NCBI GenBank assembly: GCA_950106755.1
Contig: OX467085.1
Location: forward strand, 992,001-1,056,000
Direction of reading: 5' to 3'
Length of the DNA stretch: 64,000 nt
From: Climacium dendroides
Lineage: Eukaryota > Streptophyta > Bryopsida > Hypnales > Climaciaceae
Shown: positions 11,655 to 25,700 of the stretch, piece after piece
How the letters are laid out: every line of letters starts with the position of its first letter
Position numbering within the stretch: position 1 is the first letter of the stretch
The notes under the pieces: model-generated
Databases searched by the model: none
The model's input: the letters and a program-made list of their open reading frames with translations, nothing else
What the model was told of the DNA's origin: nothing
Translations under genes and position numbers: made by a program

Positions 11655-14600
11655 GGATTCATAGAAAAATGAAGTTTAAGAGAACCCTATTGATTCCCCA
11701 CACTTCTTCAATGGAAATCGGTTTTAAAAAAAAGACTCTAGAAATCATGTTGGATTTGATAGACACCAAACCAATAAATTATATCGATTTGACGTGGAGG
11801 TATGTCCAAAAACATAACACACAAGTTGCAAACCTTCAAAATAATTAGGATTCATAGAAAAATGAAGTTTAAGAGAACCCTATTGATTCCCCACACTTCT
11901 TCAATGGAAATCGGTTTTAAAAAAAAGACTCTAGAAATCATGTTGGATTTGATAGACACCAAACCAATAATTTATATCGATTTGACGTGGAATCATGTCC
12001 GAAAACATAACACACAAACTGAAAACCTTCAAAATAATTAGGATTCATAGAAAAATGAAGTTTAAGAGAACCCTATTGACTCCCCACACTTCTTCAATGG
12101 AAATCGGTTTTAAAAAAAAGACTCTAGAAATCATGTTGGATTTGATAGACACCAAACCAATAAATTATATCGATTTGACGTGGAAGCATGTCCGAAAACA
12201 TAACACACAAGTATCAAACCTTCAAAATAATTAGGATTCATAGAAAAATGAAGTTTAAGAGAACCCTATTGATTCCCCACACTTCTTCAATGGAAATCGG
12301 TTTTAAAAAAAAGACTCTAGAAATCATGTTGGATTTGATAGACACCAAACCAATAATTTATATCGATTTGACGTGGGATCATGTCCGAAAACATAACACA
12401 CAAGTATCAAACCTTCAAAATAATTAGGATTTGTAGAAAAATGAAGTTTAAGAGAACCTGATTGATTCCCTACACTTCTTCAATTGAACTTCTATTAAAA
12501 AAAAGACTCTAGAAATCATGTTGGATTTGATAAACACCAAACCAATAAATTATATCGATTTGACGTGGAAGCATGTCCGAAAACATAACACACAAGTTGC
12601 AAACCTTCAAAATAATTAGGATTCATAGAAAAATGAAGTTTAAGAGAACCCTATTGATTCCCCACACTTCTTCAATGGAAATCGGTTTTAAAAAAAAGAC
12701 TCTAGAAATCATGTTGGATTTGATAGACACCAAACCAATAAATTATATCGATTTGACGTGGAGGTATGTCCGAAAACATAACACACAAGTTGCAAACCTT
12801 CAAAATAATTAGGATTCATAGAAAAATGAAGTTTAAGAGAACCCTATTGATTTCCCACACTTCTTCAATGGAAATCGGTTTTAAAAAAAAGACTCTAGAA
12901 ATCATGTTGGATTTGATAGACACCAAACCAATAATTTATATCGATTTGACGTGGAATCATGTCCGAAAACATAACACACAAGTATCAAACCTTCAAAATA
13001 ATTAGGATTTGTAGAAAAATGAAGTTTAAGAGAACCTGATTGATTCCCTACACTTCTTCAATTGAACTTCTATTAAAAAAAAGACTCTAGAAATCATGTT
13101 GGATTTGATAAACACCAAACCAATAAATTATATCGATTTGACGTGGAAGCATGTCCGAAAACATAACACACAAGTTGAAAACCTTCAAAATAATTAGGAT
13201 TCATAGAAAAATGAAGTTTAAGAGAACCCTATTGATTCCCCACACTTCTTCAATGGAAATCGGTTTTAAAAAAAAGACTCTAGAAATCATGTTGGATTTG
13301 ATAGACACCAAACCAATAATTTATATCGATTTGACGTGGAATCATGTCCGAAAACATAACACACAAGTTGAAAACCTTCAAAATAATTAGGATTCATAGA
13401 AAAATGAAGTTTAAGAGAACCCTATTGACTCCCCACACTTCTTCAATGGAAATCGGTTTTAAAAAAAAGACTCTAGAAATCATGTTGGATTTGATAGACA
13501 CCAAACCAATAAATTATATCGATTTGACGTGGAAGCATGTCCGAAAACATAACACACAAGTATCAAACCTTCAAAATAATTAGGATTCATAGAAAAATGA
13601 AGTTTAAGAGAACCCTATTGATTCCCCACACTTCTTCAATTGAACTTCTATTAAAAAAAAGACTCTAGAAATCATGTTGGATTTGATAGACACCAAACCA
13701 ATAATTTATATCGATTTGACGTGGGATCATGTCCGAAAACATAACACACAAGTATCAAACCTTCAAAATAATTAGGATTTGTAGAAAAATGAAGTTTAAG
13801 AGAACCCTATTGATTCCCCACACTTCTTCAATGGAAATCGGTTTTAAAAAAAAGACTCTAGAAATCATGTTGGATTTGATAGACACCAAACCAATAAATT
13901 ATATCGATTTGACGTGGAAGCATGTCCGAAAACATAACACACAAGTTGCAAACCTTCAAAATAATTAGGATTCATAGAAAAATGAAGTTTAAGAGAACCC
14001 TATTGATTCCCCACACTTCTTCAATTGAACTTCTATTAAAAAAAAGACTCTAGAAATCATGTTGGATTTGATAGACACCAAACCAATAATTTATATCGAT
14101 TTGACGTGGGATCATGTCCGAAAACATAACACACAAGTATCAAACCTTCAAAATAATTAGGATTTGTAGAAAAATGAAGTTTAAGAGAACCTGATTGATT
14201 CCCTACACTTCTTCATTTGAACTTCTATTAAAAAAAAGACTCTAGAAATCATGTTGGATTTGATAAACACCAAACCAATAAATTATATCGATTTGACGTG
14301 GAAGCATGTCCGAAAACATAACACACAAGTTGCAAACCTTCAAAATAATTAGGATTCATAGAAAAATGAAGTTTAAGAGAACCCTATTGATTCCCCACAC
14401 TTCTTCAATGGAAATCGGTTTTAAAAAAAAGACTCTAGAAATCATGTTGGATTTGATAGACACCAAACCAATAAATTATATCGATTTGACGTGGAGGTAT
14501 GTCCGAAAACATAACACACAAGTTGAAAACCTTCAAAATAATTAGGATTCATAGAAAAATGAAGTTTAAGAGAACCCTATTGATTCCCCACACTTCTTCA

Positions 14601-17600
14601 ATGGAAATCGGTTTTAAAAAAAAGACTCTAGAAATCATGTTGGATTTGATAGACACCAAACCAATAAATTATATCGATTTGACGTGGAAGCATGTCCGAA
14701 AACATAACACACAAGTATCAAACCTTCAAAATAATTAGGATTCATAGAAAAATGAAGTTTAAGAGAACCCTATTGATTCCCCACACTTCTTCAATGGAAA
14801 TCGGTTTTAAAAAAAAGACTCTAGAAATCATGTTGGATTTGATAGACACCAAACCAATAAATTATATCGATTTGACGTGGAAGCATGTCCGAAAACATAA
14901 CACACAAGTTGAAAACCTTCAAAATAATTAGGATTCATAGAAAAATGAAGTTTAAGAGAACCCTATTGATTCCCCACACTTCTTCAATGGAAATCGGTTT
15001 TAAAAAAAAGACTCTAGAAATCATGTTGGATTTGATAGACACCAAACCAATAAATTATATCGATTTGACGTGGAGGTATGTCCAAAAACATAACACACAA
15101 GTTGCAAACCTTCAAAATAATTAGGATTCATAGAAAAATGAAGTTTAAGAGAACCCTATTGATTCCCCACACTTCTTCAATGGAAATCGGTTTTAAAAAA
15201 AAGACTCTAGAAATCATGTTGGATTTGATAGACACCAAACCAATAATTTATATCGATTTGACGTGGAATCATGTCCGAAAACATAACACACAAACTGAAA
15301 ACCTTCAAAATAATTAGGATTCATAGAAAAATGAAGTTTAAGAGAACCCTATTGACTCCCCACACTTCTTCAATGGAAATCGGTTTTAAAAAAAAGACTC
15401 TAGAAATCATGTTGGATTTGATAAACACCAAACCAATAAATTATATCGATTTGACGTGGAAGCATGTCCGAAAACATAACACACAAGTTGCAAACCTTCA
15501 AAATAATTAGGATTCATAGAAAAATGAAGTTTAAGAGAACCCTATTGATTCCCCACACTTCTTCAATGGAAATCGGTTTTAAAAAAAAGACTCTAGAAAT
15601 CATGTTGGATTTGATAGACACCAAACCAATAATTTATATCGATTTGACGTGGGATCATGTCCGAAAACATAACACACAAGTATCAAACCTTCAAAATAAT
15701 TAGGATTTGTAGAAAAATGAAGTTTAAGAGAACCTGATTGATTCCCTACACTTCTTCAATTGAACTTCTATTAAAAAAAAGACTCTAGAAATCATGTTGG
15801 ATTTGATAAACACCAAACCAATAAATTATATCGATTTGACGTGGAAGCATGTCCGAAAACATAACACACAAGTTGAAAACCTTCAAAATAATTAGGATTC
15901 ATAGAAAAATGAAGTTTAAGAGAACCCTATTGATTCCCCACACTTCTTCAATGGAAATCGGTTTTAAAAAAAAGACTCTAGAAATCATGTTGGATTTGAT
16001 AGACACCAAACCAATAAATTATATCGATTTGACGTGGAGGTATGTCCGAAAACATAACACACAAGTTGAAAACCTTCAAAATAATTAGGATTCATAGAAA
16101 AATGAAGTTTAAGAGAACCCTATTGATTCCCCACACTTCTTCAATGGAAATCGGTTTTAAAAAAAAGACTCTAGAAATCATGTTGGATTTGATAGACACC
16201 AAACCAATAAATTATATCGATTTGACGTGGAAGCATGTCCGAAAACATAACACACAAGTATCAAACCTTCAAAATAATTAGGATTCATAGAAAAATGAAG
16301 TTTAAGAGAACCCTATTGATTCCCCACACTTCTTCAATGGAAATCGGTTTTAAAAAAAAGACTCTAGAAATCATGTTGGATTTGATAGACACCAAACCAA
16401 TAATTTATATCGATTTGACGTGGGATCATGTCCGAAAACATAACACACAAGTATCAAACCTTCAAAATAATTAGGATTTGTAGAAAAATGAAGTTTAAGA
16501 GAACCCTATTGATTCCCCACACTTCTTCAATGGAAATCGGTTTTAAAAAAAAGACTCTAGAAATCATGTTGGATTTGATAGACACCAAACCAATAAATTA
16601 TATCGATTTGACGTGGAGGTATGTCCAAAAACATAACACACAAGTTGCAAACCTTCAAAATAATTAGGATTCATAGAAAAATGAAGTTTAAGAGAACCCT
16701 ATTGATTCCCCACACTTCTTCAATGGAAATCGGTTTTAAAAAAAAGACTCTAGAAATCATGTTGGATTTGATAGACACCAAACCAATAATTTATATCGAT
16801 TTGACGTGGAATCATGTCCGAAAACATAACACACAAACTGAAAACCTTCAAAATAATTAGGATTCATAGAAAAATGAAGTTTAAGAGAACCCTATTGACT
16901 CCCCACACTTCTTCAATGGAAATCGGTTTTAAAAAAAAGACTCTAGAAATCATGTTGGATTTGATAAACACCAAACCAATAAATTATATCGATTTGACGT
17001 GGAAGCATGTCCGAAAACATAACACACAAGTTGCAAACCTTCAAAATAATTAGGATTCATAGAAAAATGAAGTTTAAGAGAACCCTATTGATTCCCCACA
17101 CTTCTTCAATGGAAATCGGTTTTAAAAAAAAGACTCTAGAAATCATGTTGGATTTGATAGACACCAAACCAATAATTTATATCGATTTGACGTGGGATCA
17201 TGTCCGAAAACATAACACACAAGTATCAAACCTTCAAAATAATTAGGATTTGTAGAAAAATGAAGTTTAAGAGAACCTGATTGATTCCCTACACTTCTTC
17301 AATTGAACTTCTATTAAAAAAAAGACTCTAGAAATCATGTTGGATTTGATAAACACCAAACCAATAAATTATATCGATTTGACGTGGAAGCATGTCCGAA
17401 AACATAACACACAAGTTGAAAACCTTCAAAATAATTAGGATTCATAGAAAAATGAAGTTTAAGAGAACCCTATTGATTCCCCACACTTCTTCAATGGAAA
17501 TCGGTTTTAAAAAAAAGACTCTAGAAATCATGTTGGATTTGATAGACACCAAACCAATAAATTATATCGATTTGACGTGGAGGTATGTCCGAAAACATAA

Positions 17601-17939
17601 CACACAAGTTGCAAACCTTCAAAATAATTAGGATTCATAGAAAAATGAAGTTTAAGAGAACCCTATTGATTCCCCACACTTCTTCAATGGAAATCGGTTT
17701 TAAAAAAAAGACTCTAGAAATCATGTTGGATTTGATAGACACCAAACCAATAATTTATATCGATTTGACGTGGAATCATGTCCGAAAACATAACACACAA
17801 GTATCAAACCTTCAAAATAATTAGGATTTGTAGAAAAATGAAGTTTAAGAGACCCCTATTGATTCCCCACACTTCTTCAATGGAAATCGGTTTTAAGAAA
17901 AAAACTCTAGAAATCATGTTGGATTTGATAGACACCAAA

Positions 17940-18600
17940 CCAATAAATTATATCGATTTGACGTGGAAGTATGTCCGAAAACATAACACACAAGTTGCAA
18001 ACCTTCAAAATAATTAGGATTCATAGAAAAATGAAGTTTAAGAGAACCCTATTGATTCCCCACACTTCTTCAATGGAAATCCGTTTTAAAAAAAATACTT
18101 TAAAAATCATGTTGGATTTGATAGACACCAAACCAATAATTTATATCGATTTGACGTGGGATCATGTCCGAAAACATAACACACAAGTATCAAACCTTCA
18201 AAATAATTAGGATTTGTAGAAAAATGAAGTTTAAGAGAACCTGATTGATTCCCTACACTTCTTCAATTGAACTTCTATTAAAAAAAAGACTCTAGAAATC
18301 ATGTTGGATTTGATAAACACCAAACCAATAAATTATATCGATTTGACGTGGAAGCATGTCCGAAAACATAACACACAAGTTGCAAACCTTCAAAATAATT
18401 AGGATTCATAGAAAAATGAAGTTTAAGAGAACCCTATTGATTCCCCACACTTCTTCAATTGAACTTCTATTAAAAAAAAGACTCTAGAAATCATGTTGGA
18501 TTTGATAAACACCAAACCAATAAATTATATCGATTTGACGTGGAAGCATGTCCGAAAACATAACACACAAGTTGCAAACCTTCAAAATAATTAGGATTCA
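17940..18600 (+). repeat. Junction block at the domain I/II boundary, shared with about 53,770-54,430
   Basis: An A monomer with TGGAAGTATGTCC is followed by one reading GGAAATCCGTTTT and AAAATACTTT, then a B1 monomer, then a further B monomer with A-type start. The same series lies 35,826 bp (186 monomers) away at the domain III/IV boundary. The CCGTTTT...ATACTTT combination was seen only in these two places (about 18,080 and 53,907). The first copy has an extra change (TTTAAAAATC for TTTAGAAATC). Confidence 0.75.
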
Positions 18601-20136
18601 TAGAAAAATGAAGTTTAAGAGAACCCTATTGATTCCCCACACTTCTTCAATTGAACTTCTATTAAAAAAAAGACTCTAGAAATCATGTTGGATTTGATAA
18701 ACACCAAACCAATAAATTATATCGATTTGACGTGGAAGCATGTCCGAAAACATAACACACAAGTTGCAAACCTTCAAAATAATTAGGATTCATAGAAAAA
18801 TGAAGTTTAAGAGAACCCTATTGATTCCCCACACTTCTTCAATGGAAATCGGTTTTAAAAAAAAGACTCTAGAAATCATGTTGGATTTGATAGACTTCAA
18901 ACCAATAAATTATATCGATTTGACGTGGAGGTATGTCCGAAAACATAACACACAAGTTGCAAACCTTCAAAATAATTAGGATTCATAGAAAAATGAAGTT
19001 TAAGAGAACCCTATTGATTCCCCACACTTCTTCAATGGAAATCGGTTTTAAAAAAAAGACTCTAGAAATCATGTTGGATTTGATAGATACCAAACCAATA
19101 ATTTATATCGATTGGACGTGGAATCATGTCCGAAAACATAACACACAAGTTGAAAACCTTCAAAATAATTAGGATTCATAGAAAAATGAAGTTTAAGAGA
19201 ACCCTATTGATTCCCCACACTTCTTCAATGGAAATCGGTTTTGAAAAAAAGACTCTAGAAATCATGTTGGATTTGATAGAAACCAAACCAATAAATTATA
19301 TCGATTTGACGTCGAAGGATGTCCGAAAACATAACACACAAGTTGAAAACCTTCAAAATAATTAGGATTCATAGAAAAATGAAGTTTAAGAGAACCCTAT
19401 TGATTCCCCACACTTCTTCAATGGAAATCGGTTTTAAAACAAAGACTCTAGAAATCATGTTGGATTTGATAGACACCAAACCAATAAATTATATCGATTT
19501 GACGTGGAATCATGTCCGAAAACATAACACACAAGTTGCAAACCTTCAAAATAATTAGGATTCATAGAAAAATGAAGTTTAAGAGAACCCTATTGATTCC
19601 CCACACTTCTTCAATGGAAATCGGTTTTAAAAAAAAGACTCTAGAAATCATGTTGGATTTCATAAACACCAAACCAATAAATTATATCGATTTGACGTGG
19701 AAGCATGTCCGAAAACATAACACACAAGTTGCAAACCTTCAAAATAATTAGGATTCATAGAAAAATGAAGTTTAAGGGAACCCTATTGATTCCCCACACT
19801 TCTTCAATGGAAATCGGTTTTAAAAAAAAGACTCTAGAAATCATGTTGGATTTGATAGACACCAAACCAATAATTTATATCGATTTGACGTGGAATCATG
19901 TCCGAAAACATAACACACAAGTTGCAAACCTTCAAAATAATTAGGATTCATAGAAAAATGAAGTTTAAGAGAACCCTATTGATTCCCCACACTTCTTCAA
20001 TGGAAATCGGTTTTAAAAAAAAGACTCTAGAAATGATGTTGGATTTGATAGACACCAAACCAATAAATTATATCGATTTGACGTGGAAGCATGTCGGAAA
20101 ACATAACACACAAGTATCAAACCTTCAAAATAATTA

Positions 20137-20328
20137 GGATTTATAGAGAAATGAAGTTTAAGAGAACGTGATTGATTCCCTACACTTCTTCAATTGAACT
20201 TCTATTAAAAGAAAGACTCTAGAAATCATGTTGGATTTGATAAACACCAAACCAATAAATTATATCGATTTGACGTGGAAGCATGTCGGAAAACATAACA
20301 CACAAGTTGAAAACCTTCAAAATAATTA
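20137..20328 (+). repeat. Subclass B3 monomer (GGATTTATAGAG, AACGTG, AAAAGAAAG)
   Basis: This B monomer begins GGATTTATAGAGAAATG, reads GAGAACGTGATTG in place of GAGAACCTGATTG, and has the A-run interrupted as TTAAAAGAAAGAC. The same haplotype recurs at about 24.76, 27.65, 33.62 and 35.74 kb and through domain III, where many copies also carry CATTTCTTC in place of CACTTCTTC. It is confined to domains II-IV, so it is a regional B lineage. Confidence 0.88.
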
Positions 20329-22709
20329 GGATTCATAGAAAAATGAAGTTTAAGAGAACCCTATTGATTCCCCACACTTCTTCAATGGAAATCGGTTTTA
20401 AAAAAAAGACTCTAGAAATCATGTTGGATTTGATAAACACCAAACCAATAAATTATATCGATTTGACGTGGAAGCATGTCCGAAAACATAACACACAAGT
20501 TGCAAACCTTCAAAATAATTAGGATTCATAGAAAAATGAAGTTTAAGAGAACCCTATTGATTCCCCACACTTCTTCAATGGAAATCGGTTTTAAAAAAAA
20601 GACTCTAGAAATCATGTTGGATTTGATAGACACCAAACCAATAATTTATATCGATTTGACGTGGAAGCATGTCGGAAAACATAACACACAAGTATCAAAC
20701 CTTCAAAATAATTAGGATTTGTAGAAAAATGAAGTTTAAGAGAACCTGGTTGATTCCCTACACTTCTTCAATTGAACTTCTATTAAAAAAAAGACTCTAG
20801 AAATCATGTTGGATTTGATAAACACCAAACCAATAAATTATATCGATTTGACGTGGAAGCATGTCCGAAAACATAACACACAAGTTGCAAACCTTCAAAA
20901 TAATTAGGATTTATAGAAAAATGAAGTTTAAGAGAACCCTATTGATTCCCCACACTTCTTCAATTGAACTTCTATTAGAAAAAAGACTCTAGAAATCATG
21001 TTGGATTTGATAAACACCAAACCAATAAATTATATCGATTTGACGTGGAAGCATGTCCGAAAACATAACACACAAGTTGCAAACCTTCAAAATAATTAGG
21101 ATTCATAGAAAAATGAAGTTTAAGAGAACCCTATTGATTCCCCACACTTCTTCAATTGAACTTCTATTAAAAAAAAGACTCTAGAAATCATGTTGGATTT
21201 GATAAACACCAAACCAATAAATTATATCGATTTGACGTGGAAGCATGTCCGAAAACATAACACACAAGTTGCAAACCTTCAAAATAATTAGGATTCATAG
21301 AAAAATGAAGTTTAAGAGAACCCTATTGATTCCCCACACTTCTTCAATTGAACTTCTATTAAAAAAAAGACTCTAGAAATCATGTTGGATTTGATAAACA
21401 CCAAACCAATAAATTATATCGATTTGACGTGGAAGCATGTCCGAAAACATAACACACAAGTTGCAAACCTTCAAAATAATTAGGATTCATAGAAAAATGA
21501 AGTTTAAGAGAACCCTATTGATTCCCCACACTTCTTCAATGGAAATCGGTTTTAAAAAAAAGACTCTAGAAATCATGTTGGATTTGATAAACACCAAACC
21601 AATAAATTATATCGATTTGACGTGGAAGCATGTCCGAAAACATAACACACAAGTTGCAAACCTTCAAAATAATTAGGATTCATAGAAAAATGAAGTTTAA
21701 GAGAACCCTATTGATTCCCCACACTTCTTCAATGGAAATCGGTTTTAAAAAAAAGACTCTAGAAATCATGTTGGATTTGATAGACACCAAACCAATAATT
21801 TATATCGATTTGACGTGGAGGTATGTCCGAAAACATAACACACAAGTTGCAAACCTTCAAAATAATTAGGATTCATAGAAAAATGAAGTTTAAGAGAACC
21901 CTATTGATTCCCCACACTTCTTCAATTGAACTTCTATTAAAAAAAAGACTCTAGAAATCATGTTGGATTTGATAAACACCAAACCAATAAATTATATCGA
22001 TTTGACGTGGAAGCATGTCCGAAAACATAACACACAAGTTGCAAACCTTCAAAATAATTAGGATTCATAGAAAAATGAAGTTTAAGAGAACCCTATTGAT
22101 TCCCCACACTTCTTCAATGGAAATCGGTTTTAAAAAAAAGACTCTAGAAATCATGTTGGATTTGATAGACTTCAAACCAATAAATTATATCGATTTGACG
22201 TGGAGGTATGTCCGAAAACATAACACACAAGTTGCAAACCTTCAAAATAATTAGGATTCATAGAAAAATGAAGTTTAAGAGAACCCTATTGATTCCCCAC
22301 ACTTCTTCAATGGAAATCGGTTTTAAAAAAAAGACTCTAGAAATCATGTTGGATTTGATAGATACCAAACCAATAATTTATATCGATTGGACGTGGAATC
22401 ATGTCCGAAAACATAACACACAAGTTGCAAACCTTCAAAATAATTAGGATTCATAGAAAAATGAAGTTTAAGAGAACCCTATTGATTCCCCACACTTCTT
22501 CAATTGAACTTCTATTAAAAAAAAGACTCTAGAAATCATGTTGGATTTGATAAACACCAAACCAATAAATTATATCGATTTGACGTGGAAGCATGTCCGA
22601 AAACATAACACACAAGTTGCAAACCTTCAAAATAATTAGGATTCATAGAAAAATGAAGTTTAAGAGAACCCTATTGATTCCCCACACTTCTTCAATTGAA
22701 CTTCTATTA

Positions 22710-25700
22710 AAAAAAAGACTCTAGAAATCATGTTGGATTTGATAAACACCAAACCAATAAATTATATCGATTTGACGTGGAAGCATGTCCGAAAACATAA
22801 CACACAAGTTGCAAACCTTCAAAATAATTAGGATTCATAGAAAAATGAAGTTTAAGAGAACCCTATTGATTCCCCACACTTCTTCAATGGAAATCGGTTT
22901 TAAAAAAAAGACTCTAGAAATCATGTTGGATTTGATAAACACCAAACCAATAAATTATATCGATTTGACGTGGAAGCATGTCCGAAAACATAACACACAA
23001 GTTGCAAACCTTCAAAATAATTAGGATTCATAGAAAAATGAAGTTTAAGAGAACCCTATTGATTCCCCACACTTCTTCAATGGAAATCGGTTTTAAAAAA
23101 AAGACTCTAGAAATCATGTTGGATTTGATAGACACCAAACCAATAATTTATATCGATTTGACGTGGAGGTATGTCCGAAAACATAACACACAAGTTGCAA
23201 ACCTTCAAAATAATTAGGATTCATAGAAAAATGAAGTTTAAGAGAACCCTATTGATTCCCCACACTTCTTCAATTGAACTTCTATTAAAAAAAAGACTCT
23301 AGAAATCATGTTGGATTTGATAAACACCAAACCAATAAATTATATCGATTTGACGTGGAAGCATGTCCGAAAACATAACACACAAGTTGCAAACCTTCAA
23401 AATAATTAGGATTCATAGAAAAATGAAGTTTAAGAGAACCCTATTGATTCCCCACACTTCTTCAATGGAAATCGGTTTTAAAAAAAAGACTCTAGAAATC
23501 ATGTTGGATTTGATAGACTTCAAACCAATAAATTATATCGATTTGACGTGGAGGTATGTCCGAAAACATAACACACAAGTTGCAAACCTTCAAAATAATT
23601 AGGATTCATAGAAAAATGAAGTTTAAGAGAACCCTATTGATTCCCCACACTTCTTCAATGGAAATCGGTTTTAAAAAAAAGACTCTAGAAATCATGTTGG
23701 ATTTGATAGATACCAAACCAATAATTTATATCGATTGGACGTGGAATCATGTCCGAAAACATAACACACAAGTTGAAAACCTTCAAAATAATTAGGATTC
23801 ATAGAAAAATGAAGTTTAAGAGAACCCTATTGATTCCCCACACTTCTTCAATTGAACTTCTATTAAAAAAAAGACTCTAGAAATCATGTTGGATTTGATA
23901 AACACCAAACCAATAAATTATATCGATTTGACGTGGAAGCATGTCCGAAAACACAACACACAAGTTGCAAACCTTCAAAATAATTAGGATTCATAGAAAA
24001 ATGAAGTTTAAGAGAACCCTATTGATTCCCCACACTTCTTCAATGGAAATCGGTTTTGAAAAAAAGACTCTAGAAATCATGTTGGATTTGATAGAAACCA
24101 AACCAATAAATTATATCGATTTGACGTCGAAGGATGTCCGAAAACATAACACACAAGTTGAAAACCTTCAAAATAATTAGGATTCATAGAAAAATGAAGT
24201 TTAAGAGAACCCTATTGATTCCCCACACTTCTTCAATGGAAATCGGTTTTAAAAAAAAGACTCTAGAAATCATGTTGGATTTCATAAACACCAAACCAAT
24301 AAATTATATCGATTTGACGTGGAAGCATGTCCGAAAACATAACACACAAGTTGCAAACCTTCAAAATAATTAGGATTCATAGAAAAATGAAGTTTAAGGG
24401 AACCCTATTGATTCCCCACACTTCTTCAATGGAAATCGGTTTTAAAAAAAAGACTCTAGAAATCATGTTGGATTTGATAGACACCAAACCAATAATTTAT
24501 ATCGATTTGACGTGGAATCATGTCCGAAAACATAACACACAAGTTGCAAACCTTCAAAATAATTAGGATTCATAGAAAAATGAAGTTTAAGAGAACCCTA
24601 TTGATTCCCCACACTTCTTCAATGGAAATCGGTTTTAAAAAAAAGACTCTAGAAATGATGTTGGATTTGATAGACACCAAACCAATAAATTATATCGATT
24701 TGACGTGGAAGCATGTCGGAAAACATAACACACAAGTATCAAACCTTCAAAATAATTAGGATTTATAGAGAAATGAAGTTTAAGAGAACGTGATTGATTC
24801 CCTACACTTCTTCAATTGAACTTCTATTAAAAGAAAGACTCTAGAAATCATGTTGGATTTGATAAACACCAAACCAATAAATTATATCGATTTGACGTGG
24901 AAGCATGTCGGAAAACATAACACACAAGTTGAAAACCTTCAAAATAATTAGGATTCATAGAAAAATGAAGTTTAAGAGAACCCTATTGATTCCCCACACT
25001 TCTTCAATGGAAATCGGTTTTAAAAAAAAGACTTTAGAAATCATGTTGGATTTGATAGACACCAAACCAATAATTTATATCGATTTGACGTGGGATCATG
25101 TCCGAAAACATAACACACAAGTATCAAACCTTCAAAATAATTAGGATTTGTAGAAAAATGAAGTTTAAGAGAACCTGATTGATTCCCTACACTTCTTCAA
25201 TTGAACTTCTATTAAAAAAAAGACTCTAGAAATCATGTTGGATTTGATAAACACCAAACCAATAAATTATATCGATTTGACGTGGAAGCATGTCCGAAAA
25301 CATAACACACAAGTTGCAAACCTTCAAAATAATTAGGATTTATAGAAAAATGAAGTTTAAGAGAACCCTATTGATTCCCCACACTTCTTCAATTGAACTT
25401 CTATTAAAAAAAAGACTCTAGAAATCATGTTGGATTTGATAAACACCAAACCAATAAATTATATCGATTTGACGTGGAAGCATGTCCGAAAACATAACAC
25501 ACAAGTTGCAAACCTTCAAAATAATTAGGATTCATAGAAAAATGAAGTTTAAGAGAACCCTATTGATTCCCCACACTTCTTCAATGGAAATCGGTTTTAA
25601 AAAAAAGACTCTAGAAATCATGTTGGATTTGATAAACACCAAACCAATAAATTATATCGATTTGACGTGGAAGCATGTCCGAAAACATAACACACAAGTT

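Larger units (their letters stand above)
1..18200 (+). repeat. Domain I of the array, about 33-mer (6.36 kb) higher-order period
   Basis: This region is defined by shared variants: GTCCAAAAAC (eight copies, first at 237), GACTCCCCAC, CAAACTGAAAACC, TGGGATCATG and the B1 subclass. Several blocks recur at exactly 6,362 bp (33 monomers, 7 of them B): about 5.19-7.44 kb with 11.55-13.80 kb, and 10.12-11.60 kb with 16.48-17.97 kb. A short stretch at 9.5-9.9 kb also pairs with 15.85-16.2 kb. A two-monomer offset (6,747 bp) applies around 14-15.7 kb. Shorter block copies (1,928, 2,312 and 2,891 bp displacements) lie inside, so the period is not a clean tandem unit. Confidence 0.75.
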
